64,000 nucleotides of DNA from Gnetum montanum (taxonomy: Eukaryota > Streptophyta > Gnetopsida > Gnetales > Gnetaceae): positions 265,859-329,858 of the forward strand of contig MNCI01038211.1 of the NCBI GenBank assembly GCA_015680685.1. Reading direction: 5' to 3'. The notes under the pieces are model-generated. The model had not been told where the DNA came from, ran no database searches, and saw nothing but the letters and a program-made list of their open reading frames with translations. The translations under genes and the position numbers were made by a program. Position 1 is the first letter of the stretch; every line of letters starts with the position of its first letter. Positions 21,979-32,879 of the stretch are shown here, one piece after another.

Positions 21979-22000
21979 TGCTACGCTACGTAGCGTAGCA
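21979..22000. repeat. Perfect 22-bp palindrome in the Tat-2 LTR
   Basis: The 20-base core GCTACGCTACGTAGCGTAGC is its own reverse complement and is extended by one T/A pair. It is the cleanest member of the GCTAYGCTA palindrome family found throughout both Tat LTRs. Confidence 0.9.
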
Positions 22001-22806
22001 TAGCATAGCCATTGGTCTTGAAAAAAATTTGTGTAGGAGCCAAAGAGCATTTGTCTGAAGCTTGGTCAAGCAAAAAACTACAATTTTTTCCTTCATGCCG
22101 AGAAGCCTTCGGACTTGATGAATTCATGTTTGGAACACTTCTATCGTTTTTGCATTATTTCTACGCTGTGCTATGCTATGTAGCATAGCACAACGTAGCA
22201 GTCGGTGTATCATGCTTCCTTGTTCAATTCACCATTTTTCTAGCAAGAAACTTTGCTTGAGGCTTGAGGGTTAAGTGGGACAAAAAGTTTGGAGGACGAA
22301 GCACTGTCAAAGTGCAATCTTGTTGTTGGAGTCATTTGGCACGATGGGCCTTTCAGCTCTACCTTTGCTACGTTGTGCTACACTACATAACATAGCATAG
22401 CATAGCACCTTGTGTTGGCTAAATCCTGACTTGTCTTGCAATCATTTTGTCAATTTGCATTTGGATGCTTGAGCGGTTATGTTTCAAGGCTTGCTAGGCT
22501 ACATAGCATAGCAGACTTCTTCACTAGAAAACTTGCTAAACTATTTTGCTCATCCTGAATGCTTTCGATAACTCCTAGCATGGTTTCTGAGTAGACTATC
22601 AGCTAGGTCAATTGTCTAGTTGGGTAGGCTAGAGAATCTAGCGGGCCTGTTAGCCCTGGAGATAGAAAACTTGCTGAACTGGATAGTCTATCCTCAGTGC
22701 CTACACTTTCCTACCGAACCATCATGATGTTGCACTTGTGGAAGTCCTTGCCCAAATTCCAAGACTCTGTTGAAGCATGAGGGTCCTAAAATTTTATGGT
22801 GCTTCA

Positions 22807-22975
22807 AGCCTCTATCATCTCATCATAAGAACTCTTTGGCATGGTTTGATACTCCAAAATCAAGCATTGAGAGGAAATGTTGGTGATGGACCTCCAATCA
22901 TGTTTTGTATTCTTTGCCAATATCTCTTGGGTCAATCCTCCAAACATCAACAAAGAGGGGCCAATGAAACACCAC
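22807..22975 (+). mobile_element. Tat-3 fragment: 3' UTR end, polypurine tract and LTR start
   Basis: 22,870-22,964 aligns with the end of the Tat-1 internal region (TCAATCCTCCAAACATCAAC, polypurine tract AAAGAGGGGCCAA at 22,952-22,964), followed by TGAAACACC, an LTR start. Similarity to the Tat LTR fades within a few tens of bases. It lies + strand beside the 5' end of - strand Tat-2, so Tat-2 probably inserted into an older copy of its own family. Confidence 0.65.
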
Positions 22976-23469
22976 CAAGAGAATCCATGTTACAACATTT
23001 TAACATTATAACCTTCACCATCAAACTTGAGGCTGGAATTTCATTATAAAATGTGAGATTTGTAATCCATGAGTTACAATCTTACTTACTTGAACTTTTT
23101 GGGGCTGAAAATACCTCATAATTTGTTATAGCCTCACTTCCCAAGTGGAAAAGGTTATGTCATGTCTATACTTGGACTTGGGAAGGTTGAAAATGCCTTG
23201 GGAACTACCAAATCTAGCATTTTCATAGGTTTTATGATGGTCATGACCATAACTACGCTAGAACCACCTACACCCAACATTGGGATTATTAGGTCTTATT
23301 TTTTCCAGCAATATCCAGCATAATTGCCATAACCCTCAACATGGATCCCACAAAGCTAGCATTGGAGTGGTTGGGATTTTTGTTTCTCTAGCAATTTCAG
23401 TGTGGGTTCCATAACTCCAACATGGATGCTACAATGCTAGTGTAACTAGATGAAGATAGCATGCATGAA
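22976..23469. other. No gene seen
   Basis: AT-rich sequence. A 14-bp palindrome ATGGTCATGACCAT lies at 23,237-23,250, and two loose ~90-bp similar segments (CAACATGGAT...GCTAG) lie at about 23,335-23,460. Confidence 0.5.
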
Positions 23470-24355
23470 TACATTTTTAAAATAAAATCAATTATAACAT
23501 CTAAGAGTCAGAGAATAGTGGTTTGTTGTGTGAATGTTAAGTGAGACATTGAAGATGAAACTATATTACTTACATGCAATCACAATGAAGGAGGTGTGTA
23601 TAAATAGAGGTAGAAAGACTCACAAATTCTCTTAAATGTAATTCATGAAATATGTATAAGTAAAACCTAAAATTCTTACAAATTCTAATTACTACCTTTT
23701 TAGCTAGGATGCAATTTACATAGTAGAAATTGATATATAACATGAGTTTTTTAAGCATCGTAGTGTATAGTTTTAAAATTGGTAAACATAATGTACAGGT
23801 TGTGGACTCATTTAGATATTTCAATATTTAATATGTGAATAATTATATATGGGATAAATGCATTAAAGAAAAATTACCATAAAGATGAAAAACTATTTAT
23901 ACAATTAAAAATAAATGTGAGAAATAGTGTTATCCTCATGTAGTGTTGAAAGGCAAGGTAAATGCAACACATGATTAAAATAAAATCAAGTATCACTTCA
24001 AAGGGTCAATAGCATAGTGGTTTATTGTGTGAATGTGAAGTGAAGTGAGACATTGAAGATGAAATTATACTACTTAGATGCAATCACAATGGAGGACACA
24101 TGTATGAATAGAACTAGAAATGCTTACAAATTTTCATAGTTAAAAATGATATATAAGATAGGTTTTTTAAGCATCATATTATATAATTTTAAATTTGGAA
24201 ACAAAATGTACAAGTTTTGGACTCTTTTAGATGTTGGGATCTTTAATATTGTGAATAATTTTAGATGGGATAAATTCATTCAAGAAAGAATAGTAGAAAG
24301 GTTAAAAACTACTTATACAATTAAAAATAAATATAAGGCACTAAGAGTTTGGGCT
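23470..24355 (+). repeat. Two-copy direct repeat, ~390-480 bp units
   Basis: Copy A (about 23,470-23,945) and copy B (about 23,970-24,355) share AGTGGTTT.TTGTGTGAATGT, GAGACATTGAAGATGAAA, TGCAATCACAATG and, at the end, ATACAATTAAAAATAAAT. Copy A has about 60 extra bases. No coding recognised. Old tandem duplication. Confidence 0.75.
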
Positions 24356-25230
24356 TGGCATGTTAGAAAAAAAAATATTTCAAACTATTTTTTATCTTAT
24401 TATGATATATAGATACACATATTGGAACTAGGTCTTAGTGTAAAAAATTGAAAATCCATTGAAAGAGTACAAAAGATATTTTCACTTGATAAATTAAAAG
24501 TACAGTTCAAATGCCCTATTTTATGCTTTTGTTAGAGTGTAATATATTTCTTCTAGAAGAAAAATCTATTTATACTAAATTTATTACTTATACTTGAAAA
24601 CTAGTAAAAACATAACAAAAAAGTTTCTAAAGTAGTTTTGGAAGACATAAAAGAGCACATCATCTTAAAATAGAAAGTATAAGATGGATGTAAATTTATA
24701 AAGAAAAACACACATGTAGGCTATGTAGTTCAAAAGATCTTGAATATGAGCACCATGTATTTTTTAGCCTCAAATTGAACATTTGACACCAAAATATAAT
24801 ATTGTAGTAAAAGATCTATATGACTCTTCTTGGTACATCAATATAGTATTGCTTTGGTACTTTGTTGATTGGGTATTTAATTTTCATGATATAAATATAA
24901 TATCTATCCAATAAATTCCTTAGGTCATTTCATGTAAAGAAACCCCAATTTCAGTTTCTATGTTTAGATGCAATTCATGGAGCCCATATCAATATGGCCT
25001 ACAGATTCTATTATGGCACAAAATAAATGTTTTAGACATTAGCCGTCATTCAATTCAGAAGGTGAAAATTGATATGTAACCTATATTTTTAGGCATTCCA
25101 TATGGCTTTCTAATTTTTCTATGATACAAAATATCCATGTGAAATGCTCAGGATTGTGAAACACGTGTCAATACAAGAAGAAAAAATCCCAATGCACAAA
25201 ATTTCCATGTGAAACATGATAGAAAAGAAT
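24356..25230. other. No gene seen
   Basis: AT-rich non-coding sequence; nothing recognised on either strand. Confidence 0.5.
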
Positions 25231-25690
25231 GCATATCAATAAAATCAGAAAGACTCAAGAATTCTAATACTTTCTTTTGCCAACTACAATTTCAACCCCT
25301 ACTTTTTCTAGGTACCATGCAATTTCAACAATGCAATTTGATACAGATCAGGTATGTATGTATTTCCTACCTTTCATCATTATCCATTCAAAATTTTTCA
25401 AAAATTGAACCTGCCTCATCCTAATTTCTAGTGAATGCCATGGACCATAAGGTTAAAGTGCTAGTTTTTCTAACTGCCATTCTAATCTTTACTTTTTCCA
25501 CCTACCATTCCAATCTCTTTTTTTCAGCTGCAATACAATTTCCACTATACAAATTCTAGGTAACATAGATTATGTATCTACAACATGGTATCCTTATCTT
25601 TCATCATCATCATCATCGATTCAAAGTTTTTTAAAGATCAACCCCCTAACTAATCTTCATTTCTAGTCTATGCATAGCAACAATTAAATG
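25231..25690 (+). repeat. Two-copy direct repeat, ~200-250 bp units
   Basis: 25,255-25,440 and 25,450-25,690 share CAATTTC.AC...CAA, CCTTTCATCAT...CATTCAAA.TTTTT.AAA and CCTAATTTCTAGT. The second copy holds a short TCA microsatellite near 25,600. Confidence 0.55.
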
Positions 25691-26084
25691 AACATCACCC
25701 CCATAAATAGTCATGGGCCTCCAATTTCTCAACCCTATGCTTCATCATCGTGGATTTGTAACATATGTGTCTGAAAGGTAGTTCTTCTTGCTCTTTCTTC
25801 TCAGCTTAAGCATAAAAGGTATTATAATCCATGAACTTTGATAGTGTTTTTTCTTTGAGTGATATTAGCATTTATAGCTTAATGCCCTTTTTACCATTCA
25901 TGGATCTTGGCCAAAATGGATGGGAAAAGGTTTGAGGTATGGAGTTAAATAAAAAAATTTAAAGAAATAGTAAAACTATTTTATCCAATAGATCCAAAAT
26001 TATCTAAGTAAACAAGAGAAAAAATTCAATTTTAATAGAATAAAAGAAGACACAATATAGGTTCAATATAAAGAATCCATTGGT
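25691..26084. other. No gene seen; abuts truncated Athila-B
   Basis: AT-rich. Athila-B integrase homology stops at about 26,085, so this is flanking DNA or a later insertion. Confidence 0.45.
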
Positions 26085-26999
26085 AGTTTGACATACATAA
26101 GCTCATAGGGAGAGCAGCCTATAGGAAGTTTCTAAGTTGAGCGATAGGCCCAAACGGAATCATTGAGTTTTGTGCTCTAGTCCTTCCTATACTTGCTAAT
26201 AGTTCTTGTTAGTATTCTTGTGATTTTTATATTGGTAACCTCAACTTGACCATTAGCTTGGGAATGGTAAGATGTTGTGAGTTTGTTTTCAACCCCTAAG
26301 CATTGCATGAGCTTCCAAAAAGTAGTGCCTATAAAATGAGTGTCATTGTCAGAAATCAATGCACATGGCACATGAAACCTACTTACAACATTTTGTTGTA
26401 CAAACTAAGCAGTATTAGAGGATGTAAAATCGATGATAGTTGCTCCTTCTACCCATTTCATACAATAGTCAATACTGACTATGATGTACATCTTTCCATT
26501 TGACATGGGCATGATGGGACCCATGATCAATGCCCTAGATGTTGAATGGTTCTAGTGGTTGAATCCATTGTTGAGGTCCCTCCATTTGAGTAGTCATTCC
26601 ACCATCCTATTGGCATCATTCACAAGAGAAGATGAAATGGTGAACATCCCTAAAGAGTGTTGGCTAGTAGTACCTTGCCATCAAGATTTTAATGGTCATG
26701 CATCTCCCAGCATAGTGTCCTCCACAAGGACCTTCATGAGCATCTTGAAGAACGTGTAGTTGATCAGCATCAGGGACACACCAATGAACCAGGCCATCGA
26801 TGAACACCTTATAGAGGTGTCCATTGATCTCCATGAAGTACTTTACCTAGTGAAGAAACTATTGTTTCCTCTAGTGGTCCAACCCTTGTGGCATCTTCTA
26901 AGTAAGAAGATATGTGAGAATGTTATCATACCATTTTGGCTCATTGGGAATTTGTTTAGTTATAGCCCCAACAAAGAGGAGTTCATTAGAAAATATTTT
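26085..26999 (-). pseudogene. pol: Athila-B integrase (truncated)
   Basis: The zinc region HEGPCGGHYAG near 26,740-26,700 and YYW-type sequence precede the core. All three catalytic acidic residues are visible: SIDYCMKWVE (about 26,480), ALISDNDTHFIGTTF (about 26,360-26,320) and QANGQVEVTN (about 26,255-26,225). After AYRSTWKLPIGCSPYEL the homology to Athila-A ends at about 26,085, before the GPY/F module. Several stops. The truncation point may be a deletion or an insertion edge. Confidence 0.85.
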
Positions 27000-27540
27000 A
27001 GATAATGACCTTTCTTCCTCTTTGTCATCCCATCGCAACCAAGACAAGTAATTAGCGATCACATTCTTAGTGTCCTTTTAATCTACCATTGTAAGATCGA
27101 ACTCTTGCAAGATCACCAGCCACCATATGACATAAGGGCTCACCATTGGCTTGTTCATTAGGAAGTGAATGGCATGATGGTCTATGTGCACAAACACCTT
27201 GTATCTAAGCACATAATGTCTAAACTTCTCTAGAGTAAACACCACCGCCATTAATTTTTTTTCTGTAGTGGTGTAGTTCAATTGTGCACCCATGATGCTT
27301 CAGCTGGCATAATGGATGTAGTATGGATGTTTCTTTTCATCTAATTTCATTAGCACAGCTCCCAAAGCATAATTCGATGCATCTATCATGATATGAAATG
27401 GTCTAGACTAATCATGTGCTTGTAGAATTAGAGTTTCTATAAGCCTTTCTTTNTACTAATCATGTGCTTGTAGAATTAGAGTTTCTATAAGCCTTTCTTT
27501 CAGTTGGTGGAATGCTTTTACACAATTCGGGGTTTAGAAA
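27000..27540 (-). pseudogene. pol: Athila-B RNase H
   Basis: Reads IDASNYALGAVL-like (first acidic residue), GAQLNYTTTEKKLMAVVF (27,290-27,237, second), VHIDHHAIHFLMNKP (third) and a further YLSWLRWD-type end near 27,040-27,010. Interrupted by an assembly duplication at 27,453. Confidence 0.8.
27407..27500. other. Assembly joint: 46-bp overlap left uncollapsed around N at 27,453
   Basis: 27,407-27,452 and 27,455-27,500 are the same 46 bases, separated by one N and one t, inside Athila-B pol. Confidence 0.9.
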
Positions 27541-28480
27541 AAAGGAGCATCTTTCTTTGTTAGCTCAACCAATGATTTTGTGATCTTAGAGAAATTCTCT
27601 ATGAAACATCGGTAGTAGCTAGTATTTCCAAGGAATGACCAAACATCTTTAACTATTTTTGGTTGGTGGGTTATTCCTTAGATGATCCTTATTTTTTCCA
27701 GTTCCACCTCAATTCCTACTTGTGATATTTTGTGCCCCAATATAATGCCCTCCTGGACCATGAGGTGACTTTTCTACTAATTAAGCCACAAGTTAGTTTT
27801 GACACATCATTTCAGCACTTACTCAAGGTATTCCAAGGCTTGCTCAAATGTAGCTCCATAGGTGGAGAAGTCATCCATGAAGACTTCTACACCACTACCA
27901 ATCTACTATTGAAAGATGCTTAGGACCAGGCATTGAAATGTGGTAGGAGCATTGCATAGACCAAATGGCATATTACGATATGCAAAATTCCCCTAGGGAC
28001 TCATGAATGATGTCTTTGCTTGGTCTTCTAGTACAATTTGAATTTGGTTATGGCCACTATAACCATCTAGGAAGCTGTAGTAGCAATACCCAGATATGGT
28101 GTTGAGCACTTGGTCAACAAATGGCAATGCCAAATAATCTTTGAATGTTGCCATATTCAGTAGCCTAAATGCAATGCAAATCCATCACTTACCACCTTTT
28201 TTTAGCACAATTATGAGTGGACTAACCCATTCTCTATCTGCAATGGGATAGATGAACCCCACTTTGAGGAGTTGCTCAATTTCCTTATTGATAATTTGCT
28301 TCAATTTGGGATTCAACCACCTCTATGGCTATCATTTTGGCTCCATGGCTAGGTCAATGTAGGTGCAATGCTAGCATATCCTCAGATCAATCCCTATGAG
28401 TTTAGGATATGACCAAGCAAAATCTTATGACCATCTTTCAACTACCTTCAACAACATCTATTTTTGTTCTGGAACAAGTC
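27541..28480 (-). pseudogene. pol: Athila-B reverse transcriptase
   Basis: Reads KEIEQLLKVGFIYPIADREW (about 28,310-28,250), VSPLIIVLKKGG, FLDGYSGHNQIQIVLED, FAYRNMPFGLCNAPTTFQ and the catalytic box VFMDDFSTYG (about 27,890-27,860), followed by SHLMVQEGIILGHKISQ and the connection to RNase H. Scattered TAG/TAA stops at Gln codons. Matches Athila-A 53,990-54,700 in order and spacing. Confidence 0.85.
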
Positions 28481-28826
28481 TTGCATTGATGATAACCAAC
28501 TTCTTATTTTTAAAAAATACATATTCCATTCGAGCTGGTAGCATTTTTAGTTTAAGAGGCTATTGCTTGAAGTTCTCAAGAATTTCCAACTCTCTCCAAT
28601 AGGTATCATTTTTTGTATCATCAAAGAGCTGGTGATGAACATGCTCAAGTTCATCCATGCTCATGACATATTCACATGTCAAGGTCTCAGCTAGTTCCAT
28701 GCAAATTTTGTTGCTTTCTAAATCAATGATTAGCCATTGGGTGCCCTCTTATTTTGTGGTTGCTATGTATAAATAGCTTTGAATTTCTACTTTTGGTGCA
28801 CACTATTTTCATGTAGAGATAGATGC

Positions 28827-29363
28827 TTACTTGATGGCCCAAAGTTTCTGCACACAATTGCACCCTGTATCACTGTACGTAATGCATGGAACTCTCTTAT
28901 TCTTGATCTTTCCAGATGCATTTTCTTTAGACATCTCCAAGGAAAGATCTTTGATGCACATTCTTTCATTGATGGTGCTTAGCAATGCTCTTCCCATGAT
29001 GATTAGGAAGTCCCCTTTACAATTCTCCACTTTGATTACTAGGAAGTCAACAAGATAAGACCACTCACAGATAGTGGTCACAATGTCTTGTACTAGTTCC
29101 AATGGAACAGTGATGGACTAGTCTACCAATTCCAATTTGATGTTGTTGTTCTTAAGAGGAGGAAAGTTCTAGGCAGTGTACATCTCATGAGAAATTAAAT
29201 TAACACCAAAACCTAAATCAAGAAGAACCTTACATGGTTTGTTCCTAGCAATCTGCAAATAAATCAAGGAACTTCCAAAACCAGCTAATTTCCTAGGAAG
29301 GTTTCCTACATGGATCCAATTAGACATAGTGTGAGTAAGCATTACAGTATGGATTCTTGGCAA
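28827..29363 (-). pseudogene. Athila-B aspartic protease
   Basis: Reads MLTHTMSNWIHVGNLPRKL, then KPCKVLLDLGFGVNLISHEM (about 29,230-29,170): the active site D-S/T-G is D-L-G here, so the Ser is lost. After a stop, LVQDIVTTICEWSYLVDFLV and FLIIMGRALLST (ILGRPWL-type block) follow to about 28,830. Athila-A keeps DSG at the same place. Confidence 0.8.
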
Positions 29364-31866
29364 AGTTTGGTTTGAAGGATGCCTAAAGGAATATTATATT
29401 GAGGAAGAGGCAAGACCAAGGTTGTCAACCGCAGGTGTAGGTGAAGGCTTAGGTGGACTACGGGGTTAAAAGAAAGGTTTTTTCTTTGATTAGGCATTCG
29501 ACCCCTCTGATTGATGATTGGATTGTAAATTAACAACCCTCATAGCATTGTGTTGTTGTGGTTGAGTGGGTAGTTAACCCTACATTGGTGGAGCAAGTGG
29601 TAGTTGTGCAACTTGAGGAGAAGTGTGTGCAAGGACAGGAGGAGGATAAGGATAGGAGGTGGCATCTTTTCTTTCATGTGGAGAAGGATTTCAATAGTAA
29701 TCAAAAGGGTGGTCATAAGGCTGAATATTAGAAATGTGATTGGAAGAGTCACATGGAGACATGGCTTACTGAACATGATAACCATATGGATCAAGCTACC
29801 AATAATGGTATTTTTGCCTTGGTGGTGCAAACGCCCATGATTGTCATTACTATCATTATTGGTACTATCTGTACAATTACAGTGGAGCTTCACTTAGATA
29901 ATACAGTTTTTGTTGGTGGAATTTCCTAAGATTACCTTAAGGATAAGGCAACCTTCTAGATGTTTACATTTTTGTTAGTCATGGATGTAAGGCATACACC
30001 CTAGACTCTTGAAGATTTGACACAGTAGGGCAACATCTCTTAGGATGTTCATACTAGCAAACATCACATCCATGATCATCATCTGATTCATTATCTGTAA
30101 CCTCTTCTATTGCAGCAATTATGGCCTTACCTTTGTAATATGCATGTTCAGATTCCTTGCATCTCTTGCACTCATGATCACTACCTTGTTCTAGGGACTC
30201 TTTAGTAATTTTGAGGATAGCTTGAAATCAACTATCCATGGAGTGCCTTAACTGATCAACCTTGGCCTTAAGTTTAGATTGGAATTGTTGGAGTGGTAAG
30301 GCTTTCTTATGCATTCCCTCATCAAATATGGATTCATCCTCACTGTCGCAGCATTGAGCCTCCCTCTTGTAGATGGAAGGATCATGATTATACTCCTCTA
30401 CCCTTTCTCTTTTTCTTAGTTTGTCCTCCTCTTTGGCAACCTACTCTATTAACCTTTGTACTTGATGAGTAGTTAGTTTGAAAATCACCCTTGGGCATAG
30501 ATACCAAGGGTTTTCCTTATTTCATTATGAAGCTTGTCAACAATGTGATGAAGTTGAGCCAATTGAGAATAACCATGGCCAGGGCATTTGTGCATCAAGG
30601 CATAGTATCAACCAATGATAGCATCCAAGGGTTTGTGTGTTCCTTGTTTCCATCCTTGGATTTTCTTCCTTAAGTTGGACACCCTAGAATATGTTTGATA
30701 CTTATCATTAAACATCTCAAGCACGATACTCCATCATCTAACAAACTCTTGTTCTAATGACTAAGTTTAATTCTATGCTTCTTTGATGAGTGTCCATGGG
30801 AACAACTTCAATTTCTGCCACTTGTTTTCTATGTTTTACAAAGCACATGCATCTTGAAAAGCCTAAAGATAATTTTGTAAATTAGAGTTATATCCTCCTT
30901 CAAATAGAGGAATATTGTTCATGTCTAACCATTTGATCTGACTATCTTTCACATGCCTTGTTGAGATTTTGACTGCATCTACGATGTTAAGGATACGTCG
31001 AGTAGCAAATAGAGGCTTATCAAGGCCTTGATTATGGTGCCTACGATGTCCTCTACTACCCCTTCATTCATGGCAATGTGCCTCTCTTGAATTTCTATGT
31101 CCTTGATCTTGCCTATCTCGATGGTCCCTTTGGTCATTTTGGTCCTGTCGGTTGTTTCATTCATTTCGATCACCTCCATCATGATCTCGCCTTCTGTGAT
31201 CACGATCAAAGATAGAAGAAGATGATGATGATGATGAAAAAGGGGAAGAGGAAGGAGAACTAGCATCATCATGATGCCTGCTACTACCTCTTTAGTGATC
31301 ACGATCATGCTTCTTGCCAGCATCCCTATCTTGACTTGCCCCTCCAACTCCTACTTGATCATTGGATCCTTTATTACCAGAATAAATATTATGAACTATG
31401 GAGTGTAGATTTTGGTTTTGACCTTCATCATCAAATTTAAAGAGAGGAGCATCATTAATTAGAAGATCCATACTAGCTTGTTGGTATAATAGGAATGGAA
31501 AATTGTTAAGTCCTTTTCCATTCAAAAGTTCATAGCATTGCTCTAGCTACCAATCTTGCAACTATCATGCTTTGGTAGATGATAATCCTTAGCATTGACA
31601 TCTTCCATAATATATTTTGCAAGGCAATGTTGAAGACCACATCATGCAAGCATTTGATAAAGCATTATAAGAGTAACACAATCAAGTGGCAACACAATGT
31701 TGCCCTCCATGTCATGCCACCATAGCTATTCATCCTGGTGTAGGATGAAGGTGAAGTTTGGCACATACTCATTAGGATGAGTAGATGTAATTCAATACTA
31801 TTAACACTTTGATGGATGAGCATTATCAGGCTTGGGCAAAGAAGCACTCCTGTGAGAAGAAGACAT
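29364..31866 (-). pseudogene. gag: Athila-B gag
   Basis: Starts MSSSHRSASLPKPDN at 31,866, about 140 bases after the PBS; Athila-A has the same MSSSHR start. The N-terminal block VPNFTFILHQDE, DMEGNIVLPLD is shared with Athila-A. An unusual mixed-charge stretch rich in Arg, Asp, His and Ser (about 31,345-31,010) precedes the capsid domain (NIPLFEGGYNSNLQNYL, LKLFPWTLIKE, WSIVLEMFNDKYQTYSRVSN, about 30,940-30,690) and the KCPGHGYSQLAQLHHIV block near 30,600-30,540. The C-terminal part is Gln/Pro-rich down to about 29,400. Many stops. Confidence 0.75.
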
Positions 31867-32004
31867 TTTTAATTAGCAAAATAAAAATCACAGTGTGCTC
31901 TAAGAATTTGTTGTAGTGAATTTGAAATAAGATATGACTCTCAAATTCATTTCAATGATTTAAATTCTTTTACTAGGTCTTAGATAGCACACAAAACAAC
32001 AAAA

Positions 32005-32025
32005 GGATCCCTAGCAATGATGCCA
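32005..32025 (-). promoter_or_regulatory. Primer binding site of Athila-B (tRNA-Asp type)
   Basis: TGGCATCATTGCTAGGGATC on the - strand, one base after the LTR end. It matches TGGCGCCGTTGCCGGGGA (complement of the plant tRNA-Asp 3' end) except at C-to-T/G-to-A positions, four of five at CpG. Athila elements use this primer (established knowledge). Confidence 0.75.
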
Positions 32026-32026
32026 A

Positions 32027-32865
32027 TGATGAGTGGCAAGGTACCCCTACGCCCAACCATATGAATCACTAAGGCATTATGCATGATTCGGTCGAATTCC
32101 ATGGACCTATAGTTATCTCATACACTAGTTCTTCTAGAAAGTGAAATGGCATTAAGAATGTTCATTGTCTTCCCAACTACACTCATGAGGCTCAAGGGTA
32201 TGGTTTACGTTTAATTGAGGTATATGAATTTTTGTTGTTTTATATTTTATGGATGTAATCTCCTACAACAAGAATAAGCGTAGAGTAGATTGAAAACTAA
32301 TGTCTATTGTCTATCTAGCCTAACAGAAGTAACTACTCCACTTTCTTAGACACATCCTAAACACATATAGCATTGTTGGGCTACCAAACGTTAAGCGTTG
32401 CTGAGTTACCAAGTACTATATGAATGCTCGAAGTGGTCGTGCTTGTGTTCATTAATTGCTAGAAATAAATTGCTTAATTGAAATGCATTAAAATGAAGAG
32501 CAACAAAGTAAAATGCAATAAGAAAATATTAAGCTATTCTTAGTGTTGCAAGGTTTTCCAAAAGAGTTCGTTTTATTCCCATCACACTATTGCGCTTAGG
32601 TACATCAATGCTCAAACAAAGAATCGTACACACTTTAGAATCCTTCTATGGGCACTCAAAAAATATTCTAACTCTAGGGAAAATAAATTGCAAGAGCTTT
32701 GCTACCTTGCTTAAAAACTAAAGCTAAAACTATTCAAAACTCAAAAACTGACTCAAAATGTTGGCCTAGGCATGGTATTTATAAACTTGGGGAATATACC
32801 TTGATAGCAGATCTAGGCTGCAACATCATGTACGCAACGTCATGACATCAAATGTTGATTCATCA
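32027..32865 (-). repeat. Athila-B 5' LTR (839 bp)
   Basis: Starts TGATGAATCAACA at 32,865 and ends CCACTCATCA at 32,027 in element orientation. It shares with the Athila-A LTR the start, a TATAAATA box (near 32,780), the GAGTGCCCA...GGAG block, TGAT/AATGTACCTAAGC, and the 3' end GGGGTACCTTGCCACTCATCA. Confidence 0.85.
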
Positions 32866-32879
32866 ATGCCCCCTAAAGT

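Larger units (their letters stand above)
7511..22806 (-). mobile_element. Tat-2: Ty3/gypsy Tat-lineage LTR retrotransposon lacking its 3' LTR in the window
   Basis: Element read right to left: 5' LTR (22,806-20,907), PBS, gag, PR, a 4.9 kb PR-RT interval containing repeats and an antisense spliced gene, RT-RNH-aRNH-IN, 30-bp array and part of the 3' UTR down to 7,511, where the Tat-1 LTR begins. Its 3' LTR is expected left of Tat-1. All coding is decayed. Family identity with Tat-1 rests on the LTR, pol, array and UTR alignments. Confidence 0.85.
20907..22806 (-). repeat. Tat-2 5' LTR (1,900 bp)
   Basis: In element orientation starts TGAAGCACC at 22,806 and ends CGCTGCA at 20,907, next to the PBS. 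Homologous to 5,847-7,510, with TATA box, GACTATCCAGTTCAGCAAG block and many GCTAYGCTA palindromes at 21,979-22,000, 22,161-22,198, 22,365-22,407 and 22,496-22,513. Divergence from the Tat-1 LTR is high, so they are different insertions. Confidence 0.85.
26085..32865 (-). mobile_element. Athila-B: Athila-like Ty3/gypsy element, 3' truncated
   Basis: Read right to left: 5' LTR (32,865-32,027), tRNA-Asp type PBS, gag, PR, RT, RNase H and integrase, ending abruptly at about 26,085 in the integrase C-terminal part. Compared with Athila-A, the integrase tail, the third ORF and the 3' LTR are missing. LTR and proteins are clearly related to Athila-A but well diverged, so a different subfamily. Confidence 0.85.

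Noticed and set aside
23237-23250. 14-bp perfect palindrome ATGGTCATGACCAT
   Set aside because: Isolated, with no repeats or element ends nearby.
30979-31347. 122-codon - strand frame rich in Met, Ile and His
   Set aside because: A shadow of the Arg/Asp/His-rich gag frame in the same stretch.
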